DNA of 64,000 bases from Desmonostoc muscorum FACHB-395 (GCF_014698035.1 NZ_JACJSF010000033.1:20636-84635), one strand, 5' to 3'. Shown: positions 8,145 through 15,851, numbered from the stretch's first letter. The notes: generated by a model not told the origin, from the letters alone. Program-made: numbers and translations.

Positions 8145-8888
8145 TTAATTAATAATTTCTCCTTTGTTATTGGCCAACTTTTCACGCCATTTTTGGAGTT
8201 CTTCAGGTGTTTGTCTCACCCAATCTGTGACTTCGCCAACGATTTTTAATGGTGCTTGGGAGCGATATGAGCGTGTTGGATTGCCGGGAAATTTTTTGTC
8301 TGTAACATTCGGGTCATTTTCAAAATCCCCTGTTGGTTCAACGATATAAACACGTTCACGGTTATCGCCTTTTGCTAATGCAGCAGCTAGTCCCGCCCCA
8401 TTGACAAGGGCTGTGAAATAAATGTGATTCATTTTGAGTTCAAGTTTGTAATTAGAACTGCCTCCTGCTGTCAGCAAATCGCCAACCTGCAAATCTGCTT
8501 TCGTTCCATGATAAAAGGGGCCTTTGTCAGAAGGTTTATCCTTAAACGAAGTTGCTAATTCATAATTCTTTCTTGCCTTGTCAGGGTCGCTTAAGTCCTC
8601 ATAGCATTTGGCAATGTTTGAATATAGAGAAGGGAAAGCACTCTTAACAGTGTTGTTATTTATTTTTAATGCAAACTGCAAAGCCGTTTCGAGCCATTTT
8701 AGTTTGTCAGAAATATTTTTCTGATATCGAGCTACATAATGGGCTGAAATAAATTTTTCAAAGTCGTATGTCGCTTCGTTCCAGGCTTGAAGAAACAGTT
8801 TACTTGCTTCTTCTGGTTTGCCTTTTTCTTCCATGCCCATACCTTGAAGACAGAGTTTAACAACATTGTTGTTTGGGTTGAATTCCAT
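8145..8888 (-). CDS. TPR-Arr fusion: rifampin ADP-ribosyltransferase-like protein
   Basis: Residues 1 to about 115 form helical tetratricopeptide-like repeats (LFLQAWNEATYDFEKFISAH, then YSNIAKCYEDLSDPDKARKN). Residues from about 124 to the end match the Arr family: FYHGTKADLQVGDLL near residue 126, SSNYKLELKMNHIYFTAL, RVYIVEPTGDFENDPNVTDK, KKFPGNPTRSYRS and LKIVGEVTDW. Arr enzymes use NAD+ to ADP-ribosylate rifamycins. The conserved His and Tyr in HGTK and VYIVEPTG are present, so activity is plausible. The TPR extension is unusual and may provide a protein partner. The gene lies between decayed plasmid-gene copies, like cargo. The substrate in this organism is unknown. Confidence 0.85.
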   Translation of the reverse strand: MEFNPNNNVVKLCLQGMGMEEKGKPEEASKLFLQAWNEATYDFEKFISAHYVARYQKNISDKLKWLETALQFALKINNNTVKSAFPSLYSNIAKCYEDLSDPDKARKNYELATSFKDKPSDKGPFYHGTKADLQVGDLLTAGGSSNYKLELKMNHIYFTALVNGAGLAAALAKGDNRERVYIVEPTGDFENDPNVTDKKFPGNPTRSYRSQAPLKIVGEVTDWVRQTPEELQKWREKLANNKGEIIN

Positions 8889-8939
8889 GATTACTTTGTC
8901 TCGTAATGATTGTAATTTCGATTTAGTTGCTTGTCCTTT

Positions 8940-9165
8940 CTACCACTTGGGTACTTTACCACCCGCTTCCTCTACTGCCTTCGGCAACGTCAAGGACGAA
9001 CGCGTAACTCCATAAGTGCCTTTCCCGCCTCAAAAAACGCCCGTTCTACCTTTCGCTCCAGGTGCAAGCGGTAAGCGTAGCCATGCCGTCAGGCTTATCG
9101 CCAATTTCCTGCTCGGTTAGTTCTGAGACTTCAACTGCGGTAACGGTGATTGTTGCTAACCAATC
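8940..9165 (-). pseudogene. Decayed copy B of the plasmid-type protein
   Basis: Minus-strand sequence reads ITVTAVEVSELTEQEI, then an inserted short GC-rich repeat, then RLHLERKVERAFFEAGKALM followed by ELR. A large deletion then joins it to a remnant of the downstream block (VEEAGGKVP) before stops. It is the same family as the intact gene at 10636-11616. Between copies B and C sits a GNAT gene, and between A and B a TPR-Arr gene. Confidence 0.7.
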
Positions 9166-9631
9166 AAGCAAGCTTTTTCGTCATAAATACGCTGTTCGGG
9201 TCATCAATGTATTCAGCAAAGGGGCCTCGGTACTCAAACCCATACCGTGTATACAAGGCTCGTGCTGGAGCGAATTCTGGAATTGCCCCTGTTTCTAAAT
9301 TCAAGCAATCGTAACCACGCCGTTGGGCTTCTTTAATAATCTGTTCCAGAATCTTTGAGGCGACACCCCTACGTCGGTGAGCCTTGACGGTACGCATTGA
9401 TTTAATTTCACCGCTTCTTGAATCTAGTTCTTTCAATGCCCCGCATCCAAGCAGTTCTTCGCCATCCCAAGCCGTCCAAAAAGTAATATCAGGGGAACGC
9501 AATGCCTCTATATCAAGAGCATGAACACTTTCGGGTGGGGTAATCTCATGCATATTTTCGAGATGTTCCCTCAGAAGGTCAGCAATATTTTTACCTGTCA
9601 AGTCATCTTCACGAATGTGCAATCGGCTCAT
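9164..9631 (-). CDS. GNAT-family N-acetyltransferase
   Basis: About 155 residues from ATG 9631 (MSRLHIREDDLTGKNIADLL); upstream in-frame ATG codons exist and the exact start is unsure. The acetyl-CoA binding motif is clear: MRTVKAHRRRGVASKILEQI (pattern R/Q-x-x-G-x-G/A). It is followed by YDCLNLETG and the typical ARALYTRYGFEYRGPFAEY C-terminal block. It resembles the PhnO/YjaB-like small-molecule acetyltransferases found in soil bacteria. Substrate unknown. Its 5' end overlaps the end of decayed copy C, so it looks like a later insertion between decayed plasmid genes. Confidence 0.85.
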   Translation of the reverse strand: MSRLHIREDDLTGKNIADLLREHLENMHEITPPESVHALDIEALRSPDITFWTAWDGEELLGCGALKELDSRSGEIKSMRTVKAHRRRGVASKILEQIIKEAQRRGYDCLNLETGAIPEFAPARALYTRYGFEYRGPFAEYIDDPNSVFMTKKLA

Positions 9632-10085
9632 TTCCTTCATTAACCCCATATTCCTGCTCAATCACACTCAACAGCTTCTCCTCCACCACAGTCAAATACG
9701 GTCGCTTCAACTCTCCTAAGTGCTTCAACACAGCACAAGTAGCCTCTTCCAAGTTTTCATTTTTCCGTAACCTACTGATGCGATCGCTAATGTGCTGCAT
9801 CTGCTGACATTCCGATTCCAGGTAATTCAGTGGCTTCAGGTGGTCAATTCTGATGGTGTACTGCCCATCCCACATTGTGACTGTACAACTGAATTCGCAC
9901 ACATGGTTGACTATTCCCCAGCATCCATCTTACCCCTAAGTTCGGGATTGTCCTTTGCTACAATCTGACCCAATTTGGTAGCTGTTAGAGACTTGGATGC
10001 ATCCATGATGAACTGCACTACTTCCTTAACTACGCGACCGGATGTGGAACTTTACCCCCGACTTCTTGGACTGCGGCAAGTCATG
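9609..10085 (-). pseudogene. Decayed copy C of the plasmid-type protein
   Basis: Minus-strand sequence contains VQEVGGKVP, then in a shifted frame KLGQIVAKDNPELRGK, then in a third frame CEFSCTVTMWDGQYTIRIDH and a C-terminal block ISDRISRLRKNENLEEATCA. At least two frameshifts are needed to align it with the intact gene at 10.6-11.6 kb. The C-terminal 97 residues remain open but have no credible own start. Confidence 0.75.
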
Positions 10086-10160
10086 CGCCCTACTGATTAA
10101 ACTGCCCACCCACATTTGGAACGGCTTAATCAGTGGGTGGTTCCCCGCTAGAGCGATCGC

Positions 10161-10517
10161 TTAAATATCAAGTAATTCTGCCCGTAAGTCATCTAATGAC
10201 GACTCAGGTAAGGCTTTAACCTCCCCCAGTTTTTCAGATCGATCCTCTGTCACTTCGTCTTCTTGGGGATCAGGAATGAACTCCAGAGAAAATTTCACTC
10301 TACCTGATTGCCACCCAAGTCCATCTCTAAGCAAAACTTCACAAGGTACGCCATGCCACGCCCATTCATTCAATATTTCCGAACAAAATTCCCTGCTCAT
10401 CCTGTTAGCCAAATTGACGATTAACTCACTAACTTTAAATGTTGAGGCATTCAATGGACTTTTGCCTTTCTCTATCGAAACAACATCTAAATTAGACAAC
10501 CCAATAGACTCACTCAT
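10161..10517 (-). CDS. KGK domain protein
   Basis: About 118 residues from ATG 10517 (MSESIGLSNLDVVSIEKGKS). The features VVSIEKGKSPLNASTFKVSE, then EWAWHGVPCEVLLRDGLGWQ, then SGRVKFSLEFIPD match the KGK domain, a small cyanobacterial domain of unknown function named after its Lys-Gly-Lys motif. The tail is acidic. A longer in-frame start at 10592 is possible but adds a segment not typical of the family. It lies on the same strand as, and 120 bp downstream of, the plasmid-type gene, so they may be co-transcribed. Confidence 0.75.
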   Translation of the reverse strand: MSESIGLSNLDVVSIEKGKSPLNASTFKVSELIVNLANRMSREFCSEILNEWAWHGVPCEVLLRDGLGWQSGRVKFSLEFIPDPQEDEVTEDRSEKLGEVKALPESSLDDLRAELLDI

Positions 10518-10635
10518 AATTAATTGAATACCTTTTGAGACAACTTGCAGATTAAGCTGCAAACTTAATCCGCATTTTTTATAGTTCCCCAAGGACTAAC
10601 ACTTATCTATTCATCAAGCAATCTTGATAATTGCC

Positions 10636-11616
10636 TCAGCCGCTAGCTTCTGACTCTAACAAATTCAACACTTTTTCCTCCAGTGCCGTCAGATAAGCCC
10701 GATTCAGCTTCCCCAAAGACTCCAAAAACTTCTGCACCGACTCCTCCAGCCCACTCGAATACACCCGACTGATGCGATCGCAAATCACCCGCATCTGCTC
10801 ACACTCGGCAGGCAGGTAATTGTAAGATTTAAGGTACTGCAAACCAACCGTGTACTCGCTATCCCAGAGTTTTACAGTGCAGCTGAATTCGCCCACATGG
10901 TTAACGATACCCCAACAGCCACCTTTGCCTCTCAGTTCGGGATTGTCTTTGGTAATGATTTGGCATACTTCGCCCAGTTGGTAGGTATTGGGTACTTTTG
11001 TACGTTCTATGATGCGCTGCACCACATCTTTGACAATTCTGGCTGGCGGCACTTTTCCCCCTGCCTGCTCCACCGCTTGCCGCCATACTTCCTGCTGTTG
11101 CGATGGTTCTAGCTTAGTCAGTGGTCGAACTTGGCGTTCGGTTGTAGGCAAAATTTGGGAACCATTGGTTCCCATTTCATCCGATATCTCGTTTTGGGAA
11201 CCAATGGTTCCCATTTCATCCTGTATCTCATTTTGGGAACCATTGGTTCCCATTATTATGTTGTCAACTACATTTGAAGCAGCTATTAAATAATTTACAT
11301 GGCGGTGAGTATACGCAAACCGAGAACGGCAATATTCCTCAAACGTCTTGTGGGTCGAGCGGTACAATCTGCGATCGCGCAATTCTGCCAGTGCCTTACC
11401 CGCCTCAAAAAACGCTCTTTCCACACGGCGCTCTAGGTGAAGGCGATCGCGCTCCTCCGTTTCGGACAACTCCTCTACTTCAGCAGCAGTAACTGTAATT
11501 GTTGCTGAAGCTGGATTTTCTGGATCAAAGATGTCTCCGGCAGAACTAGTGCTTGCTTTTAAATTATTGGATGCAGCAGAGGTAGCTTTTTTGCGCTTAG
11601 AGGTTGGTTTATTCAT
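10636..11616 (-). CDS. Plasmid-type DNA-associated protein with 13-residue repeats (intact copy)
   Basis: A 326-residue protein with a basic Ser/Ala-rich N-terminus and a helix-rich block (RRVERAFFEAGKALAELRD, LYRSTHKTFEEYCRSRFAYT, RHVNYLIAASNVVDNI). This block resembles the helix-turn-helix modules of plasmid and phage proteins that follow a tFeeYcr motif. Then come 13-residue repeats (MGTNGSQNEIQDE and variants), a linker (GKVPPARIVKDVVQRIIERT) and a C-terminal domain with GEVCQIITKDNPELRGKGGC and a Trp-containing beta region. Three decayed relatives lie downstream. The divergent replication module next to it suggests a plasmid-maintenance role, but this is inference. No enzymatic motif is visible. 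Confidence 0.8.
   Translation of the reverse strand: MNKPTSKRKKATSAASNNLKASTSSAGDIFDPENPASATITVTAAEVEELSETEERDRLHLERRVERAFFEAGKALAELRDRRLYRSTHKTFEEYCRSRFAYTHRHVNYLIAASNVVDNIIMGTNGSQNEIQDEMGTIGSQNEISDEMGTNGSQILPTTERQVRPLTKLEPSQQQEVWRQAVEQAGGKVPPARIVKDVVQRIIERTKVPNTYQLGEVCQIITKDNPELRGKGGCWGIVNHVGEFSCTVKLWDSEYTVGLQYLKSYNYLPAECEQMRVICDRISRVYSSGLEESVQKFLESLGKLNRAYLTALEEKVLNLLESEASG
11157..11251. repeat. Three iterated 17-bp palindromes at a 39-bp period, inside a gene
   Basis: GGGAACCATTGGTTCCC or its mirror GGGAACCAATGGTTCCC occurs at 11157-11173, 11196-11212 and 11235-11251. Each is an 8-bp perfect inverted repeat around one central base, in steps of exactly 39 bp, so the protein gains 13 residues per unit. 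Palindromic sites inside a coding sequence next to a replication module could be iteron or operator sites, but a coding-repeat expansion explains them equally well. Confidence 0.75.
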
Positions 11617-11725
11617 GTTTCCACCTCTTTTAGTTCAATGGCATTTGCTCAAAGTGTGATAGTTAGTTGCGATAATCTCTCCCAAAGTACTCACCAAAAA
11701 AACCTGTGGATTAGCAGTAGCATGA

Positions 11726-11986
11726 TTAAATATCACAATCTTCCTCCAGGTTTACACCAAAGGAAACTCCCAAAACTTCTTCGATTTTGCGAAGGTTTTC
11801 AATTGAAAGCGCCCCTTTAAGAGTTTCCTTTTCGATGTCGTACCAGTAAGTGCGCGACAAACCAACTTCATCACATATTTGCTCTAGAGACTTACTCGAA
11901 TCTAATCGAGCTTGCTTAATCCGCTCTCCTAGCCCCTCAATTTCAACTTCTTTGACTTGTCTTATTCGCATTTTTGCACTAATCAC
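11726..11986 (-). CDS. XRE-family helix-turn-helix regulator
   Basis: About 86 residues. The HTH is LGERIKQARLDSSKSLEQIC, then DEVGLSRTYWYDIEKETLKG, with NLRKIEEVLGVSF after it: a typical Cro/CI-type domain. A strong AAGGAGG sits before two GTG codons. The GTG at 11986 has the better spacing; GTG 11995 and ATG 11971 are alternatives. It is divergent from the plus-strand plasmid operon. The shared spacer carries repeated AACTAGTAGT sites, so it is a good candidate repressor of that operon and of itself. Confidence 0.85.
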   Translation of the reverse strand: MISAKMRIRQVKEVEIEGLGERIKQARLDSSKSLEQICDEVGLSRTYWYDIEKETLKGALSIENLRKIEEVLGVSFGVNLEEDCDI

Positions 11987-12025
11987 ACTTACCACCTCCT
12001 TAGAGTAAAGCGTTAACTATTAGTT

Positions 12026-12079
12026 TTACTATACACTACTAACTAGTAGTTGACACACTGTAAACTAGTAGTGTACTAT
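12026..12079 (+). promoter_or_regulatory. Promoter with repeated AACTAGTAGT operator-like sites
   Basis: TTGACA (12050-12055) and TACTAT (12074-12079) are 18 bp apart, a good sigma-70 type promoter for the plus-strand operon starting at 12156. AACTAGTAGT occurs at 12041-12050, touching the -35, and again at 12063-12072, inside the spacer. ACTACT and ACTATTAGT variants lie just left, where the divergent regulator promoter would be. Binding of the adjacent XRE protein here would block RNA polymerase. This is inferred from position. Confidence 0.6.
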
Positions 12080-12155
12080 AAAGATGTAGAGAAAGCGCCC
12101 CCGACTACCAATCTAGAGCGCTTCTCTAATCCTAATTTCAAGGAGTTTAACAATC

Positions 12156-12980
12156 ATGACATATCCGACATACAGCCATCAACAGCTACAACTGAAATCT
12201 ATTGCTCGGCTCAAGCAAATCTACAGCGAGATTGCCTGCACAGTCGAAGTAAGCGACAAACGCTGTAAGGATGCCTGGATTTCCGCCATTGTAAATTATC
12301 AGGCAAGCAAGATTCAGAAACTCACCCCTGCTGCCCTCGACAACCAAGCCACAGCCCAAGCCGAACTCGACAACTACATCGCTGACCAAGCCCAAGCCAT
12401 AGCCCCCGAACTTCTCACAATAGTCGAAATCTCGTTTGACCATCACGAATATTACGCTGATGACAAACTGATAGCCAGCATCAGCCATGACGACGACCAC
12501 TTAACGCAACGTTGGGTAGTCATGGTAAACGTCACTGAAAAATTCCGAGCTAACACCTGGGCAAGATGCAACCGCTTCATTGAATGGCATCACCAAGATG
12601 GAACACTCAACGAACCAGTACCCACACAAACTGAGGTTGAAGAAACTGCGACCACTGGTAACGAAGTCATAGCGCAGATTTTCGACGAATGCAAGAAGTA
12701 CGGGTTTGAAATTCTCGATGATGGTATTTACCACAACGACGTGAAGCTGGGCGAGGTTGGCTGTACTGACGGCGACTGGTGGTTCACACGCGCAGCAGAC
12801 AAAACCCAGCGCATACCCTGTGATTCTGCAATGGAAGTAATTCAATCGCTGTCGATGGTGGATGTGTCTACTGATAGTAAATCCATTTTTGATGAATATA
12901 TTTTAGACCAACCGTTAGAGCAGCTAACTGGCAATAGATTGCAACGGCTGCTGGAGAGAGCAGAGTTAGTCACAGCGTAG
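12156..12980 (+). CDS. Plasmid operon protein 1, unknown function (274 residues)
   Basis: The first gene of the plus-strand operon, with AAGGAG nine bases before ATG 12156. The N-terminal half is helical (YSHQQLQLKSIARLKQIYSE, then a cysteine-containing CTVEVSDKRCKDAWIS). The middle has FDHHEYYADDKLIASISHDD and RWVVMVNVTEKFRANTWARC. The C-terminal part has GFEILDDGIYHNDVKLGEVG and DGDWWFTRAADKTQRI, a beta-rich motif with paired Trp. I do not recognise the family; similar proteins appear on cyanobacterial plasmids. It is soluble with no signal peptide. Confidence 0.75.
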   Translation: MTYPTYSHQQLQLKSIARLKQIYSEIACTVEVSDKRCKDAWISAIVNYQASKIQKLTPAALDNQATAQAELDNYIADQAQAIAPELLTIVEISFDHHEYYADDKLIASISHDDDHLTQRWVVMVNVTEKFRANTWARCNRFIEWHHQDGTLNEPVPTQTEVEETATTGNEVIAQIFDECKKYGFEILDDGIYHNDVKLGEVGCTDGDWWFTRAADKTQRIPCDSAMEVIQSLSMVDVSTDSKSIFDEYILDQPLEQLTGNRLQRLLERAELVTA

Positions 12981-12994
12981 TCTTGGGCTTCGCC

Positions 12995-13071
12995 TGGGAA
13001 AAGGTTAAAGGGTAAGGGGGAAAGGTAAATTTCTTCATTCCCTTCCCTTTCCCCCTTTCCCTAATTATTTA
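12995..13071. repeat. GGGAAA/CCCTTT purine-pyrimidine hairpin repeat
   Basis: A purine-rich run built of GGGAAA, GGTTAAAGGG and GGGGGAAAGG is followed after a short gap by its pyrimidine counterpart (CCCTTCCCTTTCCCCC). The whole can fold back on itself. Three more copies lie at 14039-14160, 26355-26434 and (one arm) 40398-40430. Confidence 0.6.
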
Positions 13072-13094
13072 TTCACCAATCCTCAATTAAATCA

Positions 13095-13421
13095 ATGCAA
13101 CCGACAATATCCATTCCCCAACACTGGGGCTACCCTCGCTTTGCTTTGGATCAACGTACACAAGACGGCATCATTTTGGGATTTTATTACTACCCATCTG
13201 GTACAGAATTAGCTGAACAATTTGATGAAGGATGGCGTTATGTATTGATGCCTAACAAGAATTCTGATGAAATATCGTACTTGAAAGAGGATCAAATCCA
13301 ACCGCTCACACCAGAAGAATTATTTCAGCAAATTACCGCAGAGATTGACTTTTATCAACAACAGATAAACATTCTCAACCGACAGTTAACCGTATTAACC
13401 AGAGGTGCAAACAATGGCTAA
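13095..13421 (+). CDS. Plasmid operon protein 2, unknown function (108 residues)
   Basis: A small soluble protein. The N-terminal beta part reads HWGYPRFALDQRTQDGIILG followed by FYYYPSGTELAEQFDEGWRY. A C-terminal helix (ELFQQITAEIDFYQQQINIL) looks like a coiled coil. It overlaps the next gene by 8 bases, so the two are probably translationally coupled. No family is recognised. Co-location with the replication gene suggests plasmid biology. Confidence 0.7.
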   Translation: MQPTISIPQHWGYPRFALDQRTQDGIILGFYYYPSGTELAEQFDEGWRYVLMPNKNSDEISYLKEDQIQPLTPEELFQQITAEIDFYQQQINILNRQLTVLTRGANNG

Positions 13422-13617
13422 GGAAGCAAACAACGACTTTGAGCGTAGGGCTAATCATTTACTGCGTTCGATTCGACTTTGTGGCGGTTGTGTTCCATTG
13501 CATCGTTTGCAATTCCAATTCTCGGATTCAGTTATTCAAACACTGCTGGATAAAGAACTGGTGCAAGTGCAGAACACAGGACGCGATTTTTTGTTGGAGA
13601 TTGCCGAGGATTTTTAG
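13414..13617 (+). CDS. Plasmid operon protein 3, small HTH-like protein (67 residues)
   Basis: It begins at ATG 13414 (MAKEANNDFERRANHLLRSI) inside the end of the preceding gene. The body (GGCVPLHRLQFQFSDSVIQT, then LLDKELVQVQNTGRDFLLEI) has the pattern of a small winged-helix domain, with a helix, a recognition-like helix and a beta hairpin. That fold is a guess. Gene overlap implies coupled expression. Confidence 0.65.
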   Translation: MAKEANNDFERRANHLLRSIRLCGGCVPLHRLQFQFSDSVIQTLLDKELVQVQNTGRDFLLEIAEDF

Positions 13618-13642
13618 GTTATTAATCCCAGAGGATACAATT

Positions 13643-14062
13643 ATGAAACTTTACGCGAAGACGATTCCGCACACATTACCCGATTGGGCAACCACCGTTA
13701 CAAAGAGTGCAGATTTGTTTGAGATTGAAATTAACGATGAACACCCGAATTTCCAATCTCTGTTTGAAGAATTAGAAACCGAGATTGAGCCAGGAATCAG
13801 GGGTATCAAAGCAGTTCGCGGAGCGTGCCGTAGGCAAGATTTATGTTCACGGCTTGGCATTGAGATGTCTAACCTAAATCTGCACTACTTAGTTGAACAA
13901 GCCCAAAACCTGATATCTGAAATTGCTACGCACCCAGACTACAGACAACTCTTGTCAGCAGGGTATCAGCCAGATTTAAACATTGCCGATGCTCAAACTG
14001 CTTTGACTTATTTGCAGTGGGAACTAGAGCGCAAACAAGAGAGGAAAAAGGGGAAGGGTTAA
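13643..14062 (+). CDS. Plasmid operon protein 4, unknown function (139 residues)
   Basis: The start at ATG 13643 (MKLYAKTIPHTLPDWATTVT) follows a GAGG site; an open frame extends upstream but overlaps the previous gene out of frame. An N-terminal segment (SADLFEIEINDEHPNFQSLF) is followed by a basic insert VRGACRRQD, encoded by one of the short dispersed GC-rich repeats. A helical C-terminus (HYLVEQAQNLISEIATHPDY) ends in KKGKG, encoded by the start of the purine-rich repeat. Two repeat families have thus modified this protein in frame. Function is unknown. Confidence 0.65.
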   Translation: MKLYAKTIPHTLPDWATTVTKSADLFEIEINDEHPNFQSLFEELETEIEPGIRGIKAVRGACRRQDLCSRLGIEMSNLNLHYLVEQAQNLISEIATHPDYRQLLSAGYQPDLNIADAQTALTYLQWELERKQERKKGKG

Positions 14063-14160
14063 AGGGGAAAGGGAACCTCAATATTTAAAAATTCTTGTTC
14101 AGTACTGTATTGAGAAAAGTTTTCCTTCTCCTTCCTTTACCCCTTACCCTCTCCCTTCCA
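14039..14160. repeat. GGGAAA/CCCTTT hairpin repeat, overlapping a gene end
   Basis: The purine arm (14039-14076) encodes the last residues of the upstream gene. The pyrimidine arm (14122-14160) contains TTTACCCCTTACCC. It is the same family as 12995-13071 and the copy inside the giant kinase gene. Confidence 0.55.
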
Positions 14161-14305
14161 ATTCACACCTTTCTGATTAATACAAAAGCGTTCACCTAAA
14201 GGAATGCCATTACTTCAGATGAACGCGCGGAAGTTTTTCTCCCGCTACAGAATTCCCATTATTGCACACAGAACACCAATCAATAAAACTTTAACCGAGG
14301 TGAAC

Positions 14306-15157
14306 ATGGTTACTGAAATAAAATTAGGGCTTTGCAACCCTCCTGAACCCATCTATTTATATGTCAAAAATGCTGAGTTAGGTGGAGAATCTTACCTGTG
14401 GTATCACTACGATATTGATAGGGATAAAACCATACCAGTTACCCAAAGAGCATTAACTGGTTATCTGTCTGAACTCCGATTTACAACTAAAGAGTTCAAA
14501 GGAAAGGATAATCTGAAGCTGGACATTGTAGTGAGTGCTGATGGAGTTTATGTCATCAGAAGTGGTGTTGAAACAAACTTTACCAAAAGCTTTCTCTTAG
14601 CTGCATCAGGTGTACAGGATTTTTCTAAGCCACTGATTATTGCTGCTAATGCTGGTGAACAAAATACGGTTTTCTGCAATCTTTACGACGCTGCAACTAA
14701 AACCAGAATTGAAAGGGAATGGAATAAAAATGCTGATTGGGGGACTCTCATTAATGATATTCAATCCCGCTTAGGTGGCACATCATTAACTATTCCATCT
14801 GTAGCAGAAACCCCAATAACTCCACCAAAACTTAGCGTAGTCCCTCAACCAGTACATCCTCAAGACCTACGAATCAAAAATATTCGCACCTTGCTTGATT
14901 ATCCACTTGATTTAGTCAGAGAGTGGTTGCAATTTCAGGATGTTGACCGTCCAAGTCAACTTCATATTACCAAGATTAATGAACTGGTAAAAACAATGTG
15001 TTTGGCTTGGGCAGCAGACAAGTGTGAGTATCCTAATCATGCCGAATCTTTGTATCAAAACCAAGTTGTTGATGCTGTTGTTAGCGGTGCTGATGAATTA
15101 ACAGCAATCAACGCATGGATGCAGCAGTTGCAAGCAGTAAAGACTGGGGCAGTGTAA
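14306..15157 (+). CDS. Plasmid operon protein 5, unknown function (283 residues)
   Basis: The start at ATG 14306 (MVTEIKLGLCNPPEPIYLYV) follows GAGGTG at a good distance; an in-frame ATG at 14204 lacks a site. The N-terminal half reads ESYLWYHYDIDRDKTIPVTQ, then LKLDIVVSADGVYVIRSGVE, a beta-rich domain that might bind nucleic acid in the manner of OB folds (a guess). A Pro-rich linker follows, then a helical region with LLDYPLDLVREWLQFQDVDR and MCLAWAADKCEYPNHAESLY. Its position in the replication operon fits an accessory replication or partner protein. Not recognised. Confidence 0.7.
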   Translation: MVTEIKLGLCNPPEPIYLYVKNAELGGESYLWYHYDIDRDKTIPVTQRALTGYLSELRFTTKEFKGKDNLKLDIVVSADGVYVIRSGVETNFTKSFLLAASGVQDFSKPLIIAANAGEQNTVFCNLYDAATKTRIEREWNKNADWGTLINDIQSRLGGTSLTIPSVAETPITPPKLSVVPQPVHPQDLRIKNIRTLLDYPLDLVREWLQFQDVDRPSQLHITKINELVKTMCLAWAADKCEYPNHAESLYQNQVVDAVVSGADELTAINAWMQQLQAVKTGAV

Positions 15158-15222
15158 ATCAGCATACAGGATTCAGAATAATTTTACTTCTGAATCCTCA
15201 ATTAATCAGATAGGAATTAGCC

Positions 15223-15456
15223 ATGAAAGTCATTGTTACAGTTGTTGAAAAAATCACAAGTGAAGCTCACATCGATATCCCTGATGGGCTGAATCAATCT
15301 GCAATCAGACAGCACATCGTAGACCGCTACAACACAGGGGAAATGTCCACAGATATGAACATCTTTCAAGTAGATTTTGAATCTATCAGCGCTCAAATTG
15401 TACAAGGACAGGCTGATACCAATTCTATCCCTTCAGAGAAGGAGGTAATCAAATGA
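15223..15456 (+). CDS. Plasmid operon protein 6, small hypothetical (77 residues)
   Basis: A small protein (MKVIVTVVEKITSEAHIDIP) with beta strands followed by a helix (NQSAIRQHIVDRYNTGEMST). It ends in ATGA overlapping the start of the next gene, and an AGGAGG ribosome binding site for that gene lies inside its 3' end. Function unknown. Confidence 0.7.
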   Translation: MKVIVTVVEKITSEAHIDIPDGLNQSAIRQHIVDRYNTGEMSTDMNIFQVDFESISAQIVQGQADTNSIPSEKEVIK

Positions 15457-15851
15457 GTATCAAATGGACTGATGAAGAACTCGCAATTATTGAAGAAAAA
15501 GCTGAAGTCTATACAGTCAAACAAATAGCTTCAATCCTAAAAAGACGAGGATATCAACGCACACCAATTGCGATTTATCTGAAGTTAAATAGCTTAGGCT
15601 ATTCAGCCCGTCCAACTCTTGATAACTATTCTTGTAAAGAAATTGCCCAAGTTCTTCAGTTAAACTTTTCAACTGTTACAAGATGGGTAAAAAGAGGATG
15701 GCTTAAAGCTACAAAACGTTCTGCCAGACATTACCAAATTCGGAGATGGCATTTAAAAGAGTTTTTTGATCACCCGCCACAATCAATAAAAAAACGCATT
15801 GCCGCTCTTGATGTTCAAGCGATTAATTACCTATTAGGGAGAAAAGCATGA
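15453..15851 (+). CDS. DNA-binding protein with two helix-turn-helix segments
   Basis: A 132-residue basic protein. The N-terminal segment (IKWTDEELAIIEEKAEVYTV, then KQIASILKRRGYQRTPIAIY) resembles a Myb/SANT-like or GcrA-like helix bundle. The central segment (YSCKEIAQVLQLNFSTVTRW) is a MerR/excisionase-like HTH, followed by WLKATKRSARHYQIRRWHLK and a closing FF motif. It probably binds DNA on the plasmid. It overlaps both neighbours by 4 bases (ATGA), so it belongs to a tight operon with the DUF1392 gene. Confidence 0.75.
   Translation: MSIKWTDEELAIIEEKAEVYTVKQIASILKRRGYQRTPIAIYLKLNSLGYSARPTLDNYSCKEIAQVLQLNFSTVTRWVKRGWLKATKRSARHYQIRRWHLKEFFDHPPQSIKKRIAALDVQAINYLLGRKA

Noticed and set aside
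11157..11251. Possible CRISPR array
   Set aside because: Repeats are only 17 bp, spaced by similar rather than unique sequence, and lie in frame within a protein gene. No cas genes are present.
13439..13642. Longer N-terminus for the protein at 13643-14062
   Set aside because: The upstream extension overlaps the preceding gene out of frame and reads as low-quality sequence. The ATG at 13643 has a GAGG ribosome binding site.
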